From the NCBI RefSeq assembly GCF_003388735.1, contig NZ_QUBQ01000007.1, forward strand, positions 1 to 64,000: DNA of 64,000 nt. The letters run 5' to 3'. Within the stretch, counting starts at the first letter, position 1. Every line of letters starts with the position of its first letter. The position numbers were made by a program, and so were the translations under genes. Below the pieces are notes generated by a model. The model ran no database searches. It saw nothing but the letters and a program-made list of their open reading frames with translations, and had not been told where the DNA came from. Source of the DNA: Paenibacillus paeoniae (lineage in GTDB: Bacteria > Bacillota > Bacilli > Paenibacillales > Paenibacillaceae). Shown in pieces: positions 35,509-44,629 of this stretch.

Positions 35509-36000
35509 TTATTGCTTCTCAGCAGCAATGATAAATTTCTCATATTGCGATTCGTCCAATACACGTGCAGCCGTTACATAGCGTGGCTTGTAGTAGGAAG
35601 AATCCAGCTTCTCGATAATAACGCCTTTGCTTGTAGAAGCATGAGCGAAGTTACCGTCTCCAACGTAGATGCCTACATGAGAGATTCCGCCGTTGTTTTT
35701 GCCGCTAGTGTCGAAGAATACCAGATCGCCTGGTTGAAGGTCGGCTTTCGCGACTTTCGTACCAGCGTTAGCTTGGTCCGCTGATCTGCGAGGCAAGTCA
35801 ATGCCCATCTTATTGAACACATAGCTTGTAAATCCGGAACAATCAAAACCCTTTGTCGTTGTTCCGCCGTAGGAATAACGGGTTCCGATCAATTCCTCAA
35901 TGATGCCATCCATCTTGATCGCGCTTGCAAGGGCGCTTCCAGCCTGGAAAGCGAGCATAAGTACAAGGCCCGCCAAGATGACGCTTACTTTCTTCTTCAA
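35509..36000 (-). CDS. Secreted NlpC/P60 cell-wall endopeptidase
   Basis: 163 residues. A signal peptide (1-25, ending ASA) precedes a single NlpC/P60 domain: catalytic Cys in FDCSGFTSYVF, His in ISHVGIYVGDG, and NFAHASTSKGV. It cleaves D-Glu-DAP bonds in peptidoglycan. No SH3 or LysM domain. GGAAGGAG is placed before ATG 36000. A c-di-AMP riboswitch lies directly upstream, as for wall hydrolases in other Bacillota. Confidence 0.94.
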   Translation of the reverse strand: MKKKVSVILAGLVLMLAFQAGSALASAIKMDGIIEELIGTRYSYGGTTTKGFDCSGFTSYVFNKMGIDLPRRSADQANAGTKVAKADLQPGDLVFFDTSGKNNGGISHVGIYVGDGNFAHASTSKGVIIEKLDSSYYKPRYVTAARVLDESQYEKFIIAAEKQ

Positions 36001-36019
36001 CTTGGTGAAGCTCCTTCCG

Positions 36020-36147
36020 GTGCCGACGAGGTTAGCTGTGGGGTTCGGTTGAAGGTTCCCTATGATCTCTCAGGCGCCCGGTGTGCCGTGCGTCAAGATC
36101 AATTCACCCAAAGTGGTTCCCCCGTTTCCCTAGCGGGAATTAGGCAA
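36020..36147 (-). ncRNA. c-di-AMP riboswitch (ydaO/yuaA type)
   Basis: Read on -, it shows the conserved blocks AATTCCCGCTAGGG, AACGGGGGAACCAC, TTGGGTGAAT, AGGGAACCTTC, CCGAACCC and CAGCTAACCTCGTCGGC, the hallmark of the ydaO motif. It is followed by the ribosome binding site of the NlpC/P60 gene with little space for a terminator, so control may be translational. High c-di-AMP normally turns such genes off. Confidence 0.9.
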
Positions 36148-36380
36148 TTTTGTTTTCACATCTTTAACCAATATAATAAATGGAAACTGTAGATTCGTGT
36201 TGAAAATGAGTAGATTTTAATAATACAAATCGAGATATACACGATAGCACAATTCGGGCAGACAAAAATATAGACATATACATCATTTCAGTCAAGCTCT
36301 GACACCTAATCTGGCGTGTAATTTCAATGATTTTTGTGTATTATAAATAGAAAACTATTTAACGGGAAAGGTTGGTCGTG

Positions 36381-38057
36381 ATGGAGAGTGCTGTGGAACC
36401 TAATAAGACATCATCCTCGAACTTTATTAAAAATATTGTTGTAGAAGATTTGAAGAGCGGCCGAGTGCAGGAAGTTATTACTCGTTTTCCGCCGGAGCCT
36501 AACGGCTATTTGCATATCGGACATGCGAAGTCGATCTGCCTGAATTTTGAGCTCGCCGACGAGTTCAAGGGCAAGACGAATCTGCGGTTTGACGATACGA
36601 ATCCGGCGAAGGAAGATACGGAATTCGTAGATGCGATTAAGGAAGATGTGCAATGGCTCGGATTTCAATGGGATGAGCTGCGATTCGCTTCCGATTATTT
36701 CGAAGAACTGTATAATCGCGCCGTTCTGCTTATTAAGAAAGGCAAAGCCTATGTATGCGATCTGTCCGCGGAGCAAACTCGCGAGATGAGAGGAACGCTC
36801 ACGGAACCTGGCAAGGAGAGCCCTTTCCGCGATCGCAGCGTGGAGGAGAATCTGGATTTGTTCGCGCGCATGCGCGCTGGCGAGTTCAAGGAAGGCGAGC
36901 GGGTCCTTCGGGCCAAGATCGATATGGCATCCCCGAATATTACGTTGCGCGATCCGGTTCTGTACCGTATTTCTCATGCGCACCATCATCGCACAGGCAA
37001 CGAGTGGCATATCTATCCGATGTATGACTATGCACATCCGCTGAGCGACGCCATTGAAGGTGTCACGCATTCCATCTGTACGCTTGAATTCGAAGATCAT
37101 CGTCCGTTGTATGACTGGGCCATTGCAGAATGCGAGATGGATTCGCAGCCGCGTCAATACGAATTCGCTCGTCTTAATATAACGAATACGGTGATGAGCA
37201 AGCGCTATTTGAAACAGCTGGTGGACGAAGGTGCCGTAGAAGGCTGGGACGATCCTCGTATGCCAACGATTAGCGGTATGCGCCGGAAGGGCTTTACAGC
37301 CGAGGCTATTCGCACATTCTGTCGGGAGATTGGCGTAGCGAAGAGCAATAGCATCGTGGATGAGCGGAACCTGGAGCATTTTATCCGGGAGGATCTGAAG
37401 CTGAAGGCGCTTCGTACGATGGCGGTGCTTCGCCCGCTAAAGGTCGTCATCACGAATTACCCGGAAGGTCAGACGGAGCTTCTGGATGCAGAGAATAATG
37501 CGGAGAATGAAGCTATGGGGACCCGCCAAATTCCGTTCTCCCGCGAAATCTATATCGAGCGCGACGACTTTATGGAGAATCCGCCGAACAAATACTTCCG
37601 TTTGTTCCCTGGTAATGAAGTGCGTCTGAAGCATGCTTATTTCATTACTTGTCAAGATGTGATCAAGGATGAGAACGGCGAGGTTGTGGAGCTGCACTGC
37701 ACGTATGACCCGGAGACCAAGAGCGGCAGTGGCTTCAATGCGCGCAAGGTAAAGGGGACTATTCACTGGGTGGAAGCTTCTCAAGCCATTCCGGCAGAAT
37801 TCCGCTTGTTCGAGCCGTTGATTGCAGATGAGTCCAAAGAAGAGAACACGTCGTTCCTGGAGCGGATTAATCCGAATTCCCTCCAAGTGGAGCAAGGTTT
37901 TGTAGAACCGGGCATGAAAGAGGCGGAGGGCGGCGACAAGTTTCAATTTTTCCGCCACGGCTACTTTAATGTAGATCCGAAGGTTTCCACATCCCAGAAG
38001 CTCATTATTAACCGTATCGTTTCGTTGAAGAGCTCATTCGATCCTGCCAAGGCCTAG
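36381..38057 (+). CDS. glnS: Glutaminyl-tRNA synthetase
   Basis: 558 residues, a class I synthetase with HIGH (45-48, in NGYLHIGHAKS) and the KMSKS counterpart VMSKR (271-275). RFPPEPNG and the C-terminal anticodon-binding beta-barrels fit GlnRS, not GltX. Most Bacillota lack GlnRS and make Gln-tRNA with GatCAB, so its presence is notable; the length equals the proteobacterial enzyme without a YqeY tail. ATG 36381 has AAAGG 9 nt upstream; GTG 36378 is possible. It is followed by its own terminator. Confidence 0.96.
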   Translation: MESAVEPNKTSSSNFIKNIVVEDLKSGRVQEVITRFPPEPNGYLHIGHAKSICLNFELADEFKGKTNLRFDDTNPAKEDTEFVDAIKEDVQWLGFQWDELRFASDYFEELYNRAVLLIKKGKAYVCDLSAEQTREMRGTLTEPGKESPFRDRSVEENLDLFARMRAGEFKEGERVLRAKIDMASPNITLRDPVLYRISHAHHHRTGNEWHIYPMYDYAHPLSDAIEGVTHSICTLEFEDHRPLYDWAIAECEMDSQPRQYEFARLNITNTVMSKRYLKQLVDEGAVEGWDDPRMPTISGMRRKGFTAEAIRTFCREIGVAKSNSIVDERNLEHFIREDLKLKALRTMAVLRPLKVVITNYPEGQTELLDAENNAENEAMGTRQIPFSREIYIERDDFMENPPNKYFRLFPGNEVRLKHAYFITCQDVIKDENGEVVELHCTYDPETKSGSGFNARKVKGTIHWVEASQAIPAEFRLFEPLIADESKEENTSFLERINPNSLQVEQGFVEPGMKEAEGGDKFQFFRHGYFNVDPKVSTSQKLIINRIVSLKSSFDPAKA

Positions 38058-38077
38058 AGGAATTCGCTTCGGTTAGG

Positions 38078-38120
38078 CAACAGCCTGTCAAGCCTTCCGC
38101 TTGGCAGGCTGTTGTTCGTT
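38078..38120 (+). terminator. glnS terminator
   Basis: Perfect 15-bp stem CAACAGCCTGCCAAG-type (CAACAGCCTGTCAAG / CTTGGCAGGCTGTTG) with TTCGTTT. Confidence 0.8.
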
Positions 38121-38142
38121 TGGAATGGAAGGAGCGGGAAGG

Positions 38143-38769
38143 ATGCCGGATAAGCTTCGCCACAGCATCGTACTGGCAGGCGGTCAGAGCAGCCGAATGG
38201 GTCAGGACAAGGCGCTCCTGTTCATGGAAGGAGAAACTCTGTTAAGGCGGTTGGTCCGCAAGCTGATGGGCGTAACGGAGAATGTAACGATAGCGTCTGG
38301 CTCGGGAGACCGGACAGAGAAGTACCGCGATGTCCTCGGGGGCTTGCTCCCAGATACGAGACTTCAATTCGCAGAAGATCGTTATCGCGGAGCGGGTCCC
38401 TTGGCGGGATTGCATGCAGGCCTCTGCGCGATTCGAGAAGAAGGGTATGTGTTCGTGACGGCATGCGATATGCCGGATCTATCCGTGTCATTGCTTCAAC
38501 GGCTGTTGGAAGCCAGAACAAGCGGCTCCGATGTAATCTGCACGGAAGGACAGCCCTTTCATGCCCTTTATCATTCTCGTGTGACAGCGTTATTGGAAGT
38601 AGCGTTGCAGCAGAAGAACCTGCGTGTGATGTCGTTCATCGGCGGGCTGAACGCCACGGTCTTGCCCTTAGAAGCTGCACAATCGGAGCTGTCAGATGGA
38701 TTGTACAATATGAACACGCAAGAGGATTACCAACAATATTTGAATAGAATGCGGAGAGATGGATCATGA
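38143..38769 (+). CDS. mobA: Molybdenum cofactor guanylyltransferase
   Basis: 208 residues. Nucleotidyltransferase signature LAGGQSSRMGQDKALLFMEG, FVTACDMPDL for metal binding, and FHALYHSRV. MobA links GMP to molybdopterin to form MGD. No other Mo-cofactor genes lie nearby. ATG 38143 has AAGGAG 9 nt upstream. It overlaps the acetyltransferase start by 4 nt. Confidence 0.88.
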   Translation: MPDKLRHSIVLAGGQSSRMGQDKALLFMEGETLLRRLVRKLMGVTENVTIASGSGDRTEKYRDVLGGLLPDTRLQFAEDRYRGAGPLAGLHAGLCAIREEGYVFVTACDMPDLSVSLLQRLLEARTSGSDVICTEGQPFHALYHSRVTALLEVALQQKNLRVMSFIGGLNATVLPLEAAQSELSDGLYNMNTQEDYQQYLNRMRRDGS

Positions 38770-39281
38770 ACATACCCCTCTATAACATTCATGAGGCAAT
38801 GCAGGAAGACTTGCAGCGGATCGTCGAGATCTATAATTCCACGATAGAAAGCCGGACGGTAACGGCGGATTTGGAGCCTGTAACGGCAGAGAGTCGGCAA
38901 GCATGGTTTGATGCGCATACTCCAGAGAAGCATCCCATCTGGGTGGTTCGGATGGAGGATGGGGAGATTGGCGCGTGGATGAGCTTCCAGTCCTTCTATG
39001 GGCGGCCAGCTTATCAGGCTACTGCGGAGATCAGTATCTACATCGCGGAGGAACAGCGAGCCAAGGGACTTGGATCCTTCCTTGTGGAACGGGCGATCGC
39101 GGAATGTCCGAGACTGGGACTGACGACACTGCTCGGATTCGTATTTGGTCATAACGAACCAAGTTTACGGCTGCTTCGCAAATACGGGTTCATGCAATAC
39201 GGTCTTCTGCCTCGAGTGGCGACACTTGATGACATAGAACGGGACCTCGTCATTATGGGACGAAGAATAGACACAGTCTAG
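38766..39281 (+). CDS. GNAT acetyltransferase, phosphinothricin-acetyltransferase-like
   Basis: 171 residues. IVEIYNSTI, RTVTADLEPVT, AEISIYIAEEQRAKGLGSFLV (acetyl-CoA loop), FGHNEPSLRLLRKYGF and RDLVIMGRRI match the PAT/MnaT branch, which acetylates methionine-like or phosphinothricin-like amines. ATGA overlap with mobA suggests coupled translation. Substrate not proven. Confidence 0.87.
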   Translation: MNIPLYNIHEAMQEDLQRIVEIYNSTIESRTVTADLEPVTAESRQAWFDAHTPEKHPIWVVRMEDGEIGAWMSFQSFYGRPAYQATAEISIYIAEEQRAKGLGSFLVERAIAECPRLGLTTLLGFVFGHNEPSLRLLRKYGFMQYGLLPRVATLDDIERDLVIMGRRIDTV

Positions 39282-39302
39282 CGGCGGTAACGAACGAAAG
39301 GG

Positions 39303-39767
39303 GTGATCGACGTCAAGCTGTATCGAAAAGCCTTCAGCAGACATACTGGCTTTAACGTGACGGTGACGCTGCTTGCTTTGCTATATGCCTTGATCATGCT
39401 GAATTTGTTGTTTCTGCGGAACCGTTTCATGATGGACGGCTATGCGTACAATCTTATTCCATTTGATACGATCAAGCATTATGTGGTGTATCGCGATCAT
39501 TTTAACTTTGATACCTGGTTCAAAAATCTGTTCGGCAACTTGGTCTTATTCATCCCGATCGGCATGTTCCTTCCGCTGCTGAATACACGCTTTCGGAGCA
39601 GCTTGATGCTAATTGCGGCTACTGTTATCATCATTGGAATCATCGAAACAGCTCAAATGCTGCTGCGGGTCGGCAGCTTTGATATTGACGATATTATATT
39701 GAATACGGCCGGCGCTTGGATTGGTTTGATGCTGACCCGGTCATTCATGAGGAGAGAGAAGCGATGA
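39303..39767 (+). CDS. VanZ-like membrane protein
   Basis: 154 residues with four hydrophobic segments and the VanZ signature NLIPFDTI...NLFGNLVLFIPIGMFLPLL...ETAQMLLRVGSFDIDDIILNTAGAWIGL. VanZ-like proteins affect susceptibility to glycopeptides by an unknown route. GTG 39303 overlaps its own AAAGGGG site, so the start is uncertain. It overlaps the aminotransferase start by 4 nt (ATGA). Confidence 0.85.
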   Translation: MIDVKLYRKAFSRHTGFNVTVTLLALLYALIMLNLLFLRNRFMMDGYAYNLIPFDTIKHYVVYRDHFNFDTWFKNLFGNLVLFIPIGMFLPLLNTRFRSSLMLIAATVIIIGIIETAQMLLRVGSFDIDDIILNTAGAWIGLMLTRSFMRREKR

Positions 39768-40837
39768 GCAACTATTGGAGTCCGCTGGCAGGGTCGCTAG
39801 AGCCCTATGTGCCGGGCGAGCAGCCGAAGGACAAATCCTATATCAAGCTGAATACAAATGAAAATCCGTATCCGCCTTCTCCTAAGGCGATTGAAGCTAT
39901 CACATCTGCTGCGAATAGCGATCTTAGGCTATACCCTGACCCTACCTGCGATATTCTGGTGAAGGAAGCCGCTCACTATTACGGGCTGACAGAGAAGCAA
40001 GTATTTGTGGGCAACGGCTCCGACGAGGTGCTGGCCTTTGCGTTCGCTGCTTTTTTTGATCCGGCGAAACCGGTCTTATTCCCCGACATTACATACAGCT
40101 TCTACAAGGTATATGCCAAAATGTTCGGTTTGCAGCCAAAGCTGATTCCGGTAGATGAGGACTTTGCGATTCCTTTGGAGCAATTCTCAGGCAACGAGGA
40201 GCACACCGGCATTATTCTGCCGAATCCGAATGCGCCTACAGCCAAGCTGTTGCCGCTCTCTGACCTAGCATCGATATTGGAGCGCAATCCGGATCGCGTC
40301 GTCATTATTGATGAGGCCTATATCGACTTTGGCGGGAAATCTGCGGTGGAGCTTATTCCGCGTCATCCCAACTTGCTTGTCATCCAGACGTTGTCCAAAT
40401 CAAGGTCGCTTGCTGGACTGCGCGTAGGTATGGCTTTCGGCTCGGAGGAGCTGATCGAAGGGCTGGACCGGATCAAAAACTCATTCAATTCCTATACGCT
40501 GGACAGACTGGCACTCTATGGTGCGGTCGCCTCCCTGCAAGACGAAGCGTACTTCCGCGAGACGACGGATAAGGTCATTCAAACGCGTGAGCGAGTGGCT
40601 GGAGAGGTTGCGGGCTTAGGCTTCAAGCTGACCGATTCCAAAGCGAATTTCCTCTTCATCTCGCATCCGGCTATTGCCGCGAAGGAGTTGTTCCTGCGGC
40701 TTCGCGAGAAGGGGATACTGGTACGCTATTTTGCTTCCCCGCGCATTGATCAATATCTACGTGTAAGTATTGGAACGGACGAGGAGATGGACGCCTTCCT
40801 AACGGCTCTGAAAGAGAGTGTAGGAGAGCTGTCTTAA
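39764..40837 (+). CDS. hisC: Histidinol-phosphate aminotransferase-like PLP enzyme
   Basis: 357 residues, fold-type I aminotransferase: KLNTNENPYPPSPKA at the start, GNGSDEVLAFAF, NPNAPT, IDEAYIDF and the PLP lysine in TLSKSRSLAGLRVG; C-terminal YLRVSIGT. HisC uses histidinol phosphate and often aromatic amino acids. It is not beside other his genes, so it could be a paralog. ATG 39764 follows AGGAG by 8 nt and overlaps the VanZ-like stop. Confidence 0.88.
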   Translation: MSNYWSPLAGSLEPYVPGEQPKDKSYIKLNTNENPYPPSPKAIEAITSAANSDLRLYPDPTCDILVKEAAHYYGLTEKQVFVGNGSDEVLAFAFAAFFDPAKPVLFPDITYSFYKVYAKMFGLQPKLIPVDEDFAIPLEQFSGNEEHTGIILPNPNAPTAKLLPLSDLASILERNPDRVVIIDEAYIDFGGKSAVELIPRHPNLLVIQTLSKSRSLAGLRVGMAFGSEELIEGLDRIKNSFNSYTLDRLALYGAVASLQDEAYFRETTDKVIQTRERVAGEVAGLGFKLTDSKANFLFISHPAIAAKELFLRLREKGILVRYFASPRIDQYLRVSIGTDEEMDAFLTALKESVGELS

Positions 40838-40853
40838 TATCGATTTGAAGATA

Positions 40854-40901
40854 AAAAGGGTGCCGCTATAGCCAGCAATTGGCCAAGCGGCACCCCTTAT
40901 T
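40854..40901. terminator. Bidirectional terminator
   Basis: AAGGGTGCCGCT / AGCGGCACCCCTT hairpin between hisC and the convergent fusion gene. Confidence 0.75.
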
Positions 40902-40913
40902 TATACGCTGCTA

Positions 40914-43900
40914 TTATTCATATACTACGCCAGCGTAATATTCAATAACATCCCGAAGCACCATGAAAAATTCCCCGTTTGTCATCGCAGTTTGATCCGT
41001 AATCTGATTGATGGTCTCCTGCTTCAGCCAGCCGTTATTCAAGAACTCGTCCACCGTGAGGGATTCAGCTTTTTCGTTATCCATTGCATTAGCAATCGTT
41101 TTGACAGCTTGGTCGAGTGTCAGTTTCTGTTCGGTCGGCGTATCCACGCCGGCAATAGCTACGGCAGGATCGCCGTGGAAATAGTCCGAATGCTGCTTCT
41201 TCACGCGATTCATGCTGTAGACAATGCGCTGCATATTGGATTTGCCATCAAGATCGTAAGCCATATTATCGTGGTTGCCGCTTGTCAGAAGCATGCTGAC
41301 AGCTGCCACAAGGCCCTTGTATGCTTTATGTTTCATATAATAAGGCGTCTCAAAAGCATTCATCGAAAGTTCCATGCCTTGCTTGGTCAATCTGTCGCGA
41401 AGTTCCGCAATCAACTCCGTTGACTTCGACAGCTCTCGGAAGGTGATGTTGTGCTCCGCCGCCATCTTGGCAGCCAGTCCCGCCGCCTCAGCAGCGGCCA
41501 TCCCAAGCGGGATGACACGTGCGCTGCCGTGCGGCAGCGAATCAAAGCTGGCTGCGCGTCCCACCACAAGCAGGCCGTCCACCTTCTGCGGAACTAAGCT
41601 GCGGAATGGTACACCGTATTGAAGCGGCGAATATAAGACAAAGCCGGTATCCGTATTGCTGGTCGCTTGAATATCGACATCGTATGAGCCATAGGCTACA
41701 GCATCCCAATGGTCGCGGTTCGCCATCAAGTCAGCCATCGTCAAGCGGTACTCCCCTTGAATATGTCTCGACTCGCGGACATACAGCTCATCGAATGTGT
41801 AAGCAAGCTCGAGGTTATTGAATTCCGCATACGTATCCTTCAAATATTGTACAATGCGCGGCGCTTCTGCCCGGCCTAGCTCAATAGCGGACTGCAAGCT
41901 GTCCGGATCAAGCGGATCGATTCCGAAGAGATGCATCGCATTAATGAGTATCGTATCGTCATTCTGACGTCCGACATTGAGTCCGCGAAGCTTCACCCGC
42001 TCGGGATCGCTGGATACATAGTTCGCAGCATCGTGGAAGCCCCATGCACTCATCGAATCAATATCCGTATTCGGAATCTTATCGAATGAATCCCAAACCT
42101 CTTGCGTTACGCCTTTTAATGCAAATACGAGTGTGACCGCCATCTGCGCATCAGGATCTCCAATGTCCGAGCGTCCCTGAGTGAACGGAGCGCCGGCTGC
42201 TGCCGCAAGGTCGCCGTCCTGCGTAGCGTCAATGACAGATGGAGCAGCGATGTCCAGGCTTGTCCCGTCTTCCTTCACAATGCGCAGACCTTTCACGACC
42301 TGATTGCCTTCTGTGCCTGGTTCTTCAAGAGGCACCATGGATTGGACCTTCATCAGCAAGTCAATATTATTCTCCGCCTTTACCATGCTATAGAACGCAT
42401 TGGCAGCGGTATTCACATCGAAGGATGTGCCTTCGACTTTGTTATACCATTCCTGGAAGATGCCTTTGTTCAGAAAATTATGTTTGCCCGGAACGGAAGA
42501 CTTCTTCGGCGAGTAGTTCAGATCAAGCGTATTCAGTCCGCCGACGGTCATAAGCCCGCCCAGTATTTCGCGATTTTTGCCTTCAACGAGAAGAACGCTC
42601 AGACCGTTCCTTGCTGCGGATATAGCAGCAGTGATGCCTTCTGGGTCAGTGCCGGCAATAATGACGTCATAGCTGTCCCGAACCTCTTCGATATAGGCAA
42701 CCTTCATGAGCTCCTGTCTTTGGTTGGTATTAACCGTATCATTGGAGCGTACCCAGGCATAGCCAGCTGCAGCAGTAACGCCCAAGACAAGCACGGCGGA
42801 TGTTGCGACAATCATCATTTTTTTCCTGTAAGGGGCAGGCTCGTTCGGAATTTGCAATCCTTTGCGAGGCACATTGCCGAACAGCACCCACGAAAACGGT
42901 ACGAAACGCGAGACCAACGCTACGGTAATCCACGAAGCGACAAGCATAACTCCCCAGCTACCGAAATAGCTGAGATGCTCCATCCATGCCGCGCCGAATG
43001 TTGGCATGTAGCGATCATACAGCATCAGGAATAAGAGATGGATCAAATAGATGCCGAACGACAGCTGTCCCAGCCTGTACATGAACTTCGATATCCATTT
43101 TGGCATATGCCGGAAAATGAAGAACGAGAGCCCAATGACAACAAGAGCGGCAAAGAAGGAATGAAAATTCCATAAAAACTCATACAACAAGCCATGGTAG
43201 CGAGTTCCATAAGAACGTGCATTAAAGTATACGTTCACATGATATAGCGCCAGCCCCAGCCAGGCGCCGATCAACAGAACCCAAAAGAGGACGCGGCTGA
43301 TCGTAGCGTTGTCCTTCGTCATCGCCAGCCACTGCTTGATTTTCGGGAAAAAGACGCCTATAAAGGCCCCTGTGAAGAAAAACGAGAAATACGAAAGCGC
43401 GAGGCTGCCCTTGTTCGCCAATTGCCAATCGTAGAAATTGAAGTAGACGAAAATCCATTGCAGGACGAAGCCTGCCGGCACAAAGCCGTACACGATGCGC
43501 GGCCAGCGCTGGGCCGCCCACAGGATCAATGGGAACAGCAGATAGAACTGAATGCTTATGTAGATAAAATATAAGTGCGAATAAACTCTGCCTTCCAGCA
43601 GTTTTTCAAAAAATTCTTTGAATGCATCTGTTGTCCACAGAGGCAAGTTGTTCGCCCATTTGATATAAATAAAATAAATAGCTGAAAAAAGGATGTAAGG
43701 CACGATGATGTAAAGTAATCGCTTCTTATAAAAGCTAGTGATAAGCTTCTTGTCCAGCGGACGCTCGTAATAGCTGTAGAACAGGACGAAGCTGCTAAGC
43801 AAAATAAAGGTTGGCGTGCCGTACTTCATGAAAATATTAATGAAATTATAAAAGAAGAAATAGGCAGATTCCTTCATGTAGACCGTAGCTGCAGCGCTCG

Positions 43901-43991
43901 CATGCACCGACAGTACGCCGATAATCGCAATGGCTCGTACCAGTTGCAACTCGGGGATATGCTCTTTTTTTACAATGGATTGATTGGTCAT
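40914..43991 (-). CDS. Acyltransferase-3 / FAD-dependent oxidoreductase fusion protein
   Basis: 1025 residues. Residues ~12-400 form an OafA/YrhL-type acyltransferase-3 with about ten membrane segments (LQLVRAIAIIGVLSVHASAA holds the catalytic-type His). A further membrane segment at ~415-430 (MMIVATSAVLVLGVTAAAGY, preceded by RKK) leads to a FAD-binding oxidoreductase (SYDVIIAGTDPEGITAAISAARNG, VLLVEGKNREILGGLMTVGGLN, VIDATQDGDLAAAAGAPF) and a short C-terminal domain. The positive-inside pattern places the FAD domain outside the cell. The two halves are normally separate proteins. ATG 43991 has AAAGGTAGG upstream; the open frame extends to 44081 without a site. Confidence 0.85.
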   Translation of the reverse strand: MTNQSIVKKEHIPELQLVRAIAIIGVLSVHASAAATVYMKESAYFFFYNFINIFMKYGTPTFILLSSFVLFYSYYERPLDKKLITSFYKKRLLYIIVPYILFSAIYFIYIKWANNLPLWTTDAFKEFFEKLLEGRVYSHLYFIYISIQFYLLFPLILWAAQRWPRIVYGFVPAGFVLQWIFVYFNFYDWQLANKGSLALSYFSFFFTGAFIGVFFPKIKQWLAMTKDNATISRVLFWVLLIGAWLGLALYHVNVYFNARSYGTRYHGLLYEFLWNFHSFFAALVVIGLSFFIFRHMPKWISKFMYRLGQLSFGIYLIHLLFLMLYDRYMPTFGAAWMEHLSYFGSWGVMLVASWITVALVSRFVPFSWVLFGNVPRKGLQIPNEPAPYRKKMMIVATSAVLVLGVTAAAGYAWVRSNDTVNTNQRQELMKVAYIEEVRDSYDVIIAGTDPEGITAAISAARNGLSVLLVEGKNREILGGLMTVGGLNTLDLNYSPKKSSVPGKHNFLNKGIFQEWYNKVEGTSFDVNTAANAFYSMVKAENNIDLLMKVQSMVPLEEPGTEGNQVVKGLRIVKEDGTSLDIAAPSVIDATQDGDLAAAAGAPFTQGRSDIGDPDAQMAVTLVFALKGVTQEVWDSFDKIPNTDIDSMSAWGFHDAANYVSSDPERVKLRGLNVGRQNDDTILINAMHLFGIDPLDPDSLQSAIELGRAEAPRIVQYLKDTYAEFNNLELAYTFDELYVRESRHIQGEYRLTMADLMANRDHWDAVAYGSYDVDIQATSNTDTGFVLYSPLQYGVPFRSLVPQKVDGLLVVGRAASFDSLPHGSARVIPLGMAAAEAAGLAAKMAAEHNITFRELSKSTELIAELRDRLTKQGMELSMNAFETPYYMKHKAYKGLVAAVSMLLTSGNHDNMAYDLDGKSNMQRIVYSMNRVKKQHSDYFHGDPAVAIAGVDTPTEQKLTLDQAVKTIANAMDNEKAESLTVDEFLNNGWLKQETINQITDQTAMTNGEFFMVLRDVIEYYAGVVYE

Positions 43992-44178
43992 GATCCTACC
44001 TTTCCTCTTACCGGTATTAGGGCCAAATCCTTTAAATGGTAACACTATCATATAGGAATTTGCAAGATTGCGAGAATGCAATTACACAATAAAAATAAAG
44101 ACAATTGGCTGTTCATTCACCATAAAATAACGGCGGTCGCCATGAAGGCGCCGCCGCTTTTGGATTTTGCTTATGGAT

Positions 44179-44388
44179 CTATCGTTCCTTGTCGAAAGCT
44201 TCTATCAGCTCCCTTGCCCGCTCAGTCTCTTTCTTAGGCACATGAATCCGTTTCAACGCACTTCCTTCAAAGGTAATTTTGGACTTGATGCCATGGCTTT
44301 TGAACAACGCCTGAAGCCGATCGATCACGTCGGCCCTTGAGCCTGTTTCCGTGCGCACTGCTACCCAACGATTGCCGAACAAACCCAC
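44179..44388 (-). CDS. Small hypothetical protein
   Basis: 69 residues, unrecognised. Predicted alpha/beta: WVAVRTETGSRADVIDRLQALFKSHG then KITFEGSALKRIHVPKKETERARELIEAF, similar in style to small ACT- or DUF2007-like folds that carry a signalling peptide. No signal sequence. GTG 44388 has AGGAGGTGA 6 nt upstream, strong evidence that it is translated. Confidence 0.65.
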   Translation of the reverse strand: MGLFGNRWVAVRTETGSRADVIDRLQALFKSHGIKSKITFEGSALKRIHVPKKETERARELIEAFDKER

Positions 44389-44570
44389 CGTGTTTCACCT
44401 CCTATGCTGCGCTTTTAACCGCGCTTTTGTGGAGACTTCCTTCATATATATTCAGAATGATGATTCGCTCATGACTGCGATGGGTAAAATATTAATGGAC
44501 CGTGGGCAGCGTATAATGAATAAGCGAGAAGCGGCATTCAAAACATAATGGGCAACGGGCTGTCATGTGC

Positions 44571-44605
44571 TTGACAACACCAACTGTAACTGATATTATT
44601 ACAGT
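44571..44605 (+). promoter_or_regulatory. Rrf2 promoter with palindromic operator
   Basis: TTGACA (44571-44576), 17-nt spacer, TATTAT (44594-44599). A palindrome ACTGTAA (44583-44589) / TTACAGT (44599-44605) covers the spacer and -10, as expected for autorepression by an Rrf2 protein. Confidence 0.7.
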
Positions 44606-44629
44606 ACAAAGCAGGGAGGCCCGCTTACC

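Noticed and set aside
36411..37379. 322-codon open frame antisense to glnS
   Set aside because: Shadow frame; His/Arg-rich composition and no start signal.
42342..43034. 230-codon open frame antisense to the acyltransferase/FAD fusion
   Set aside because: Shadow frame without ribosome site.
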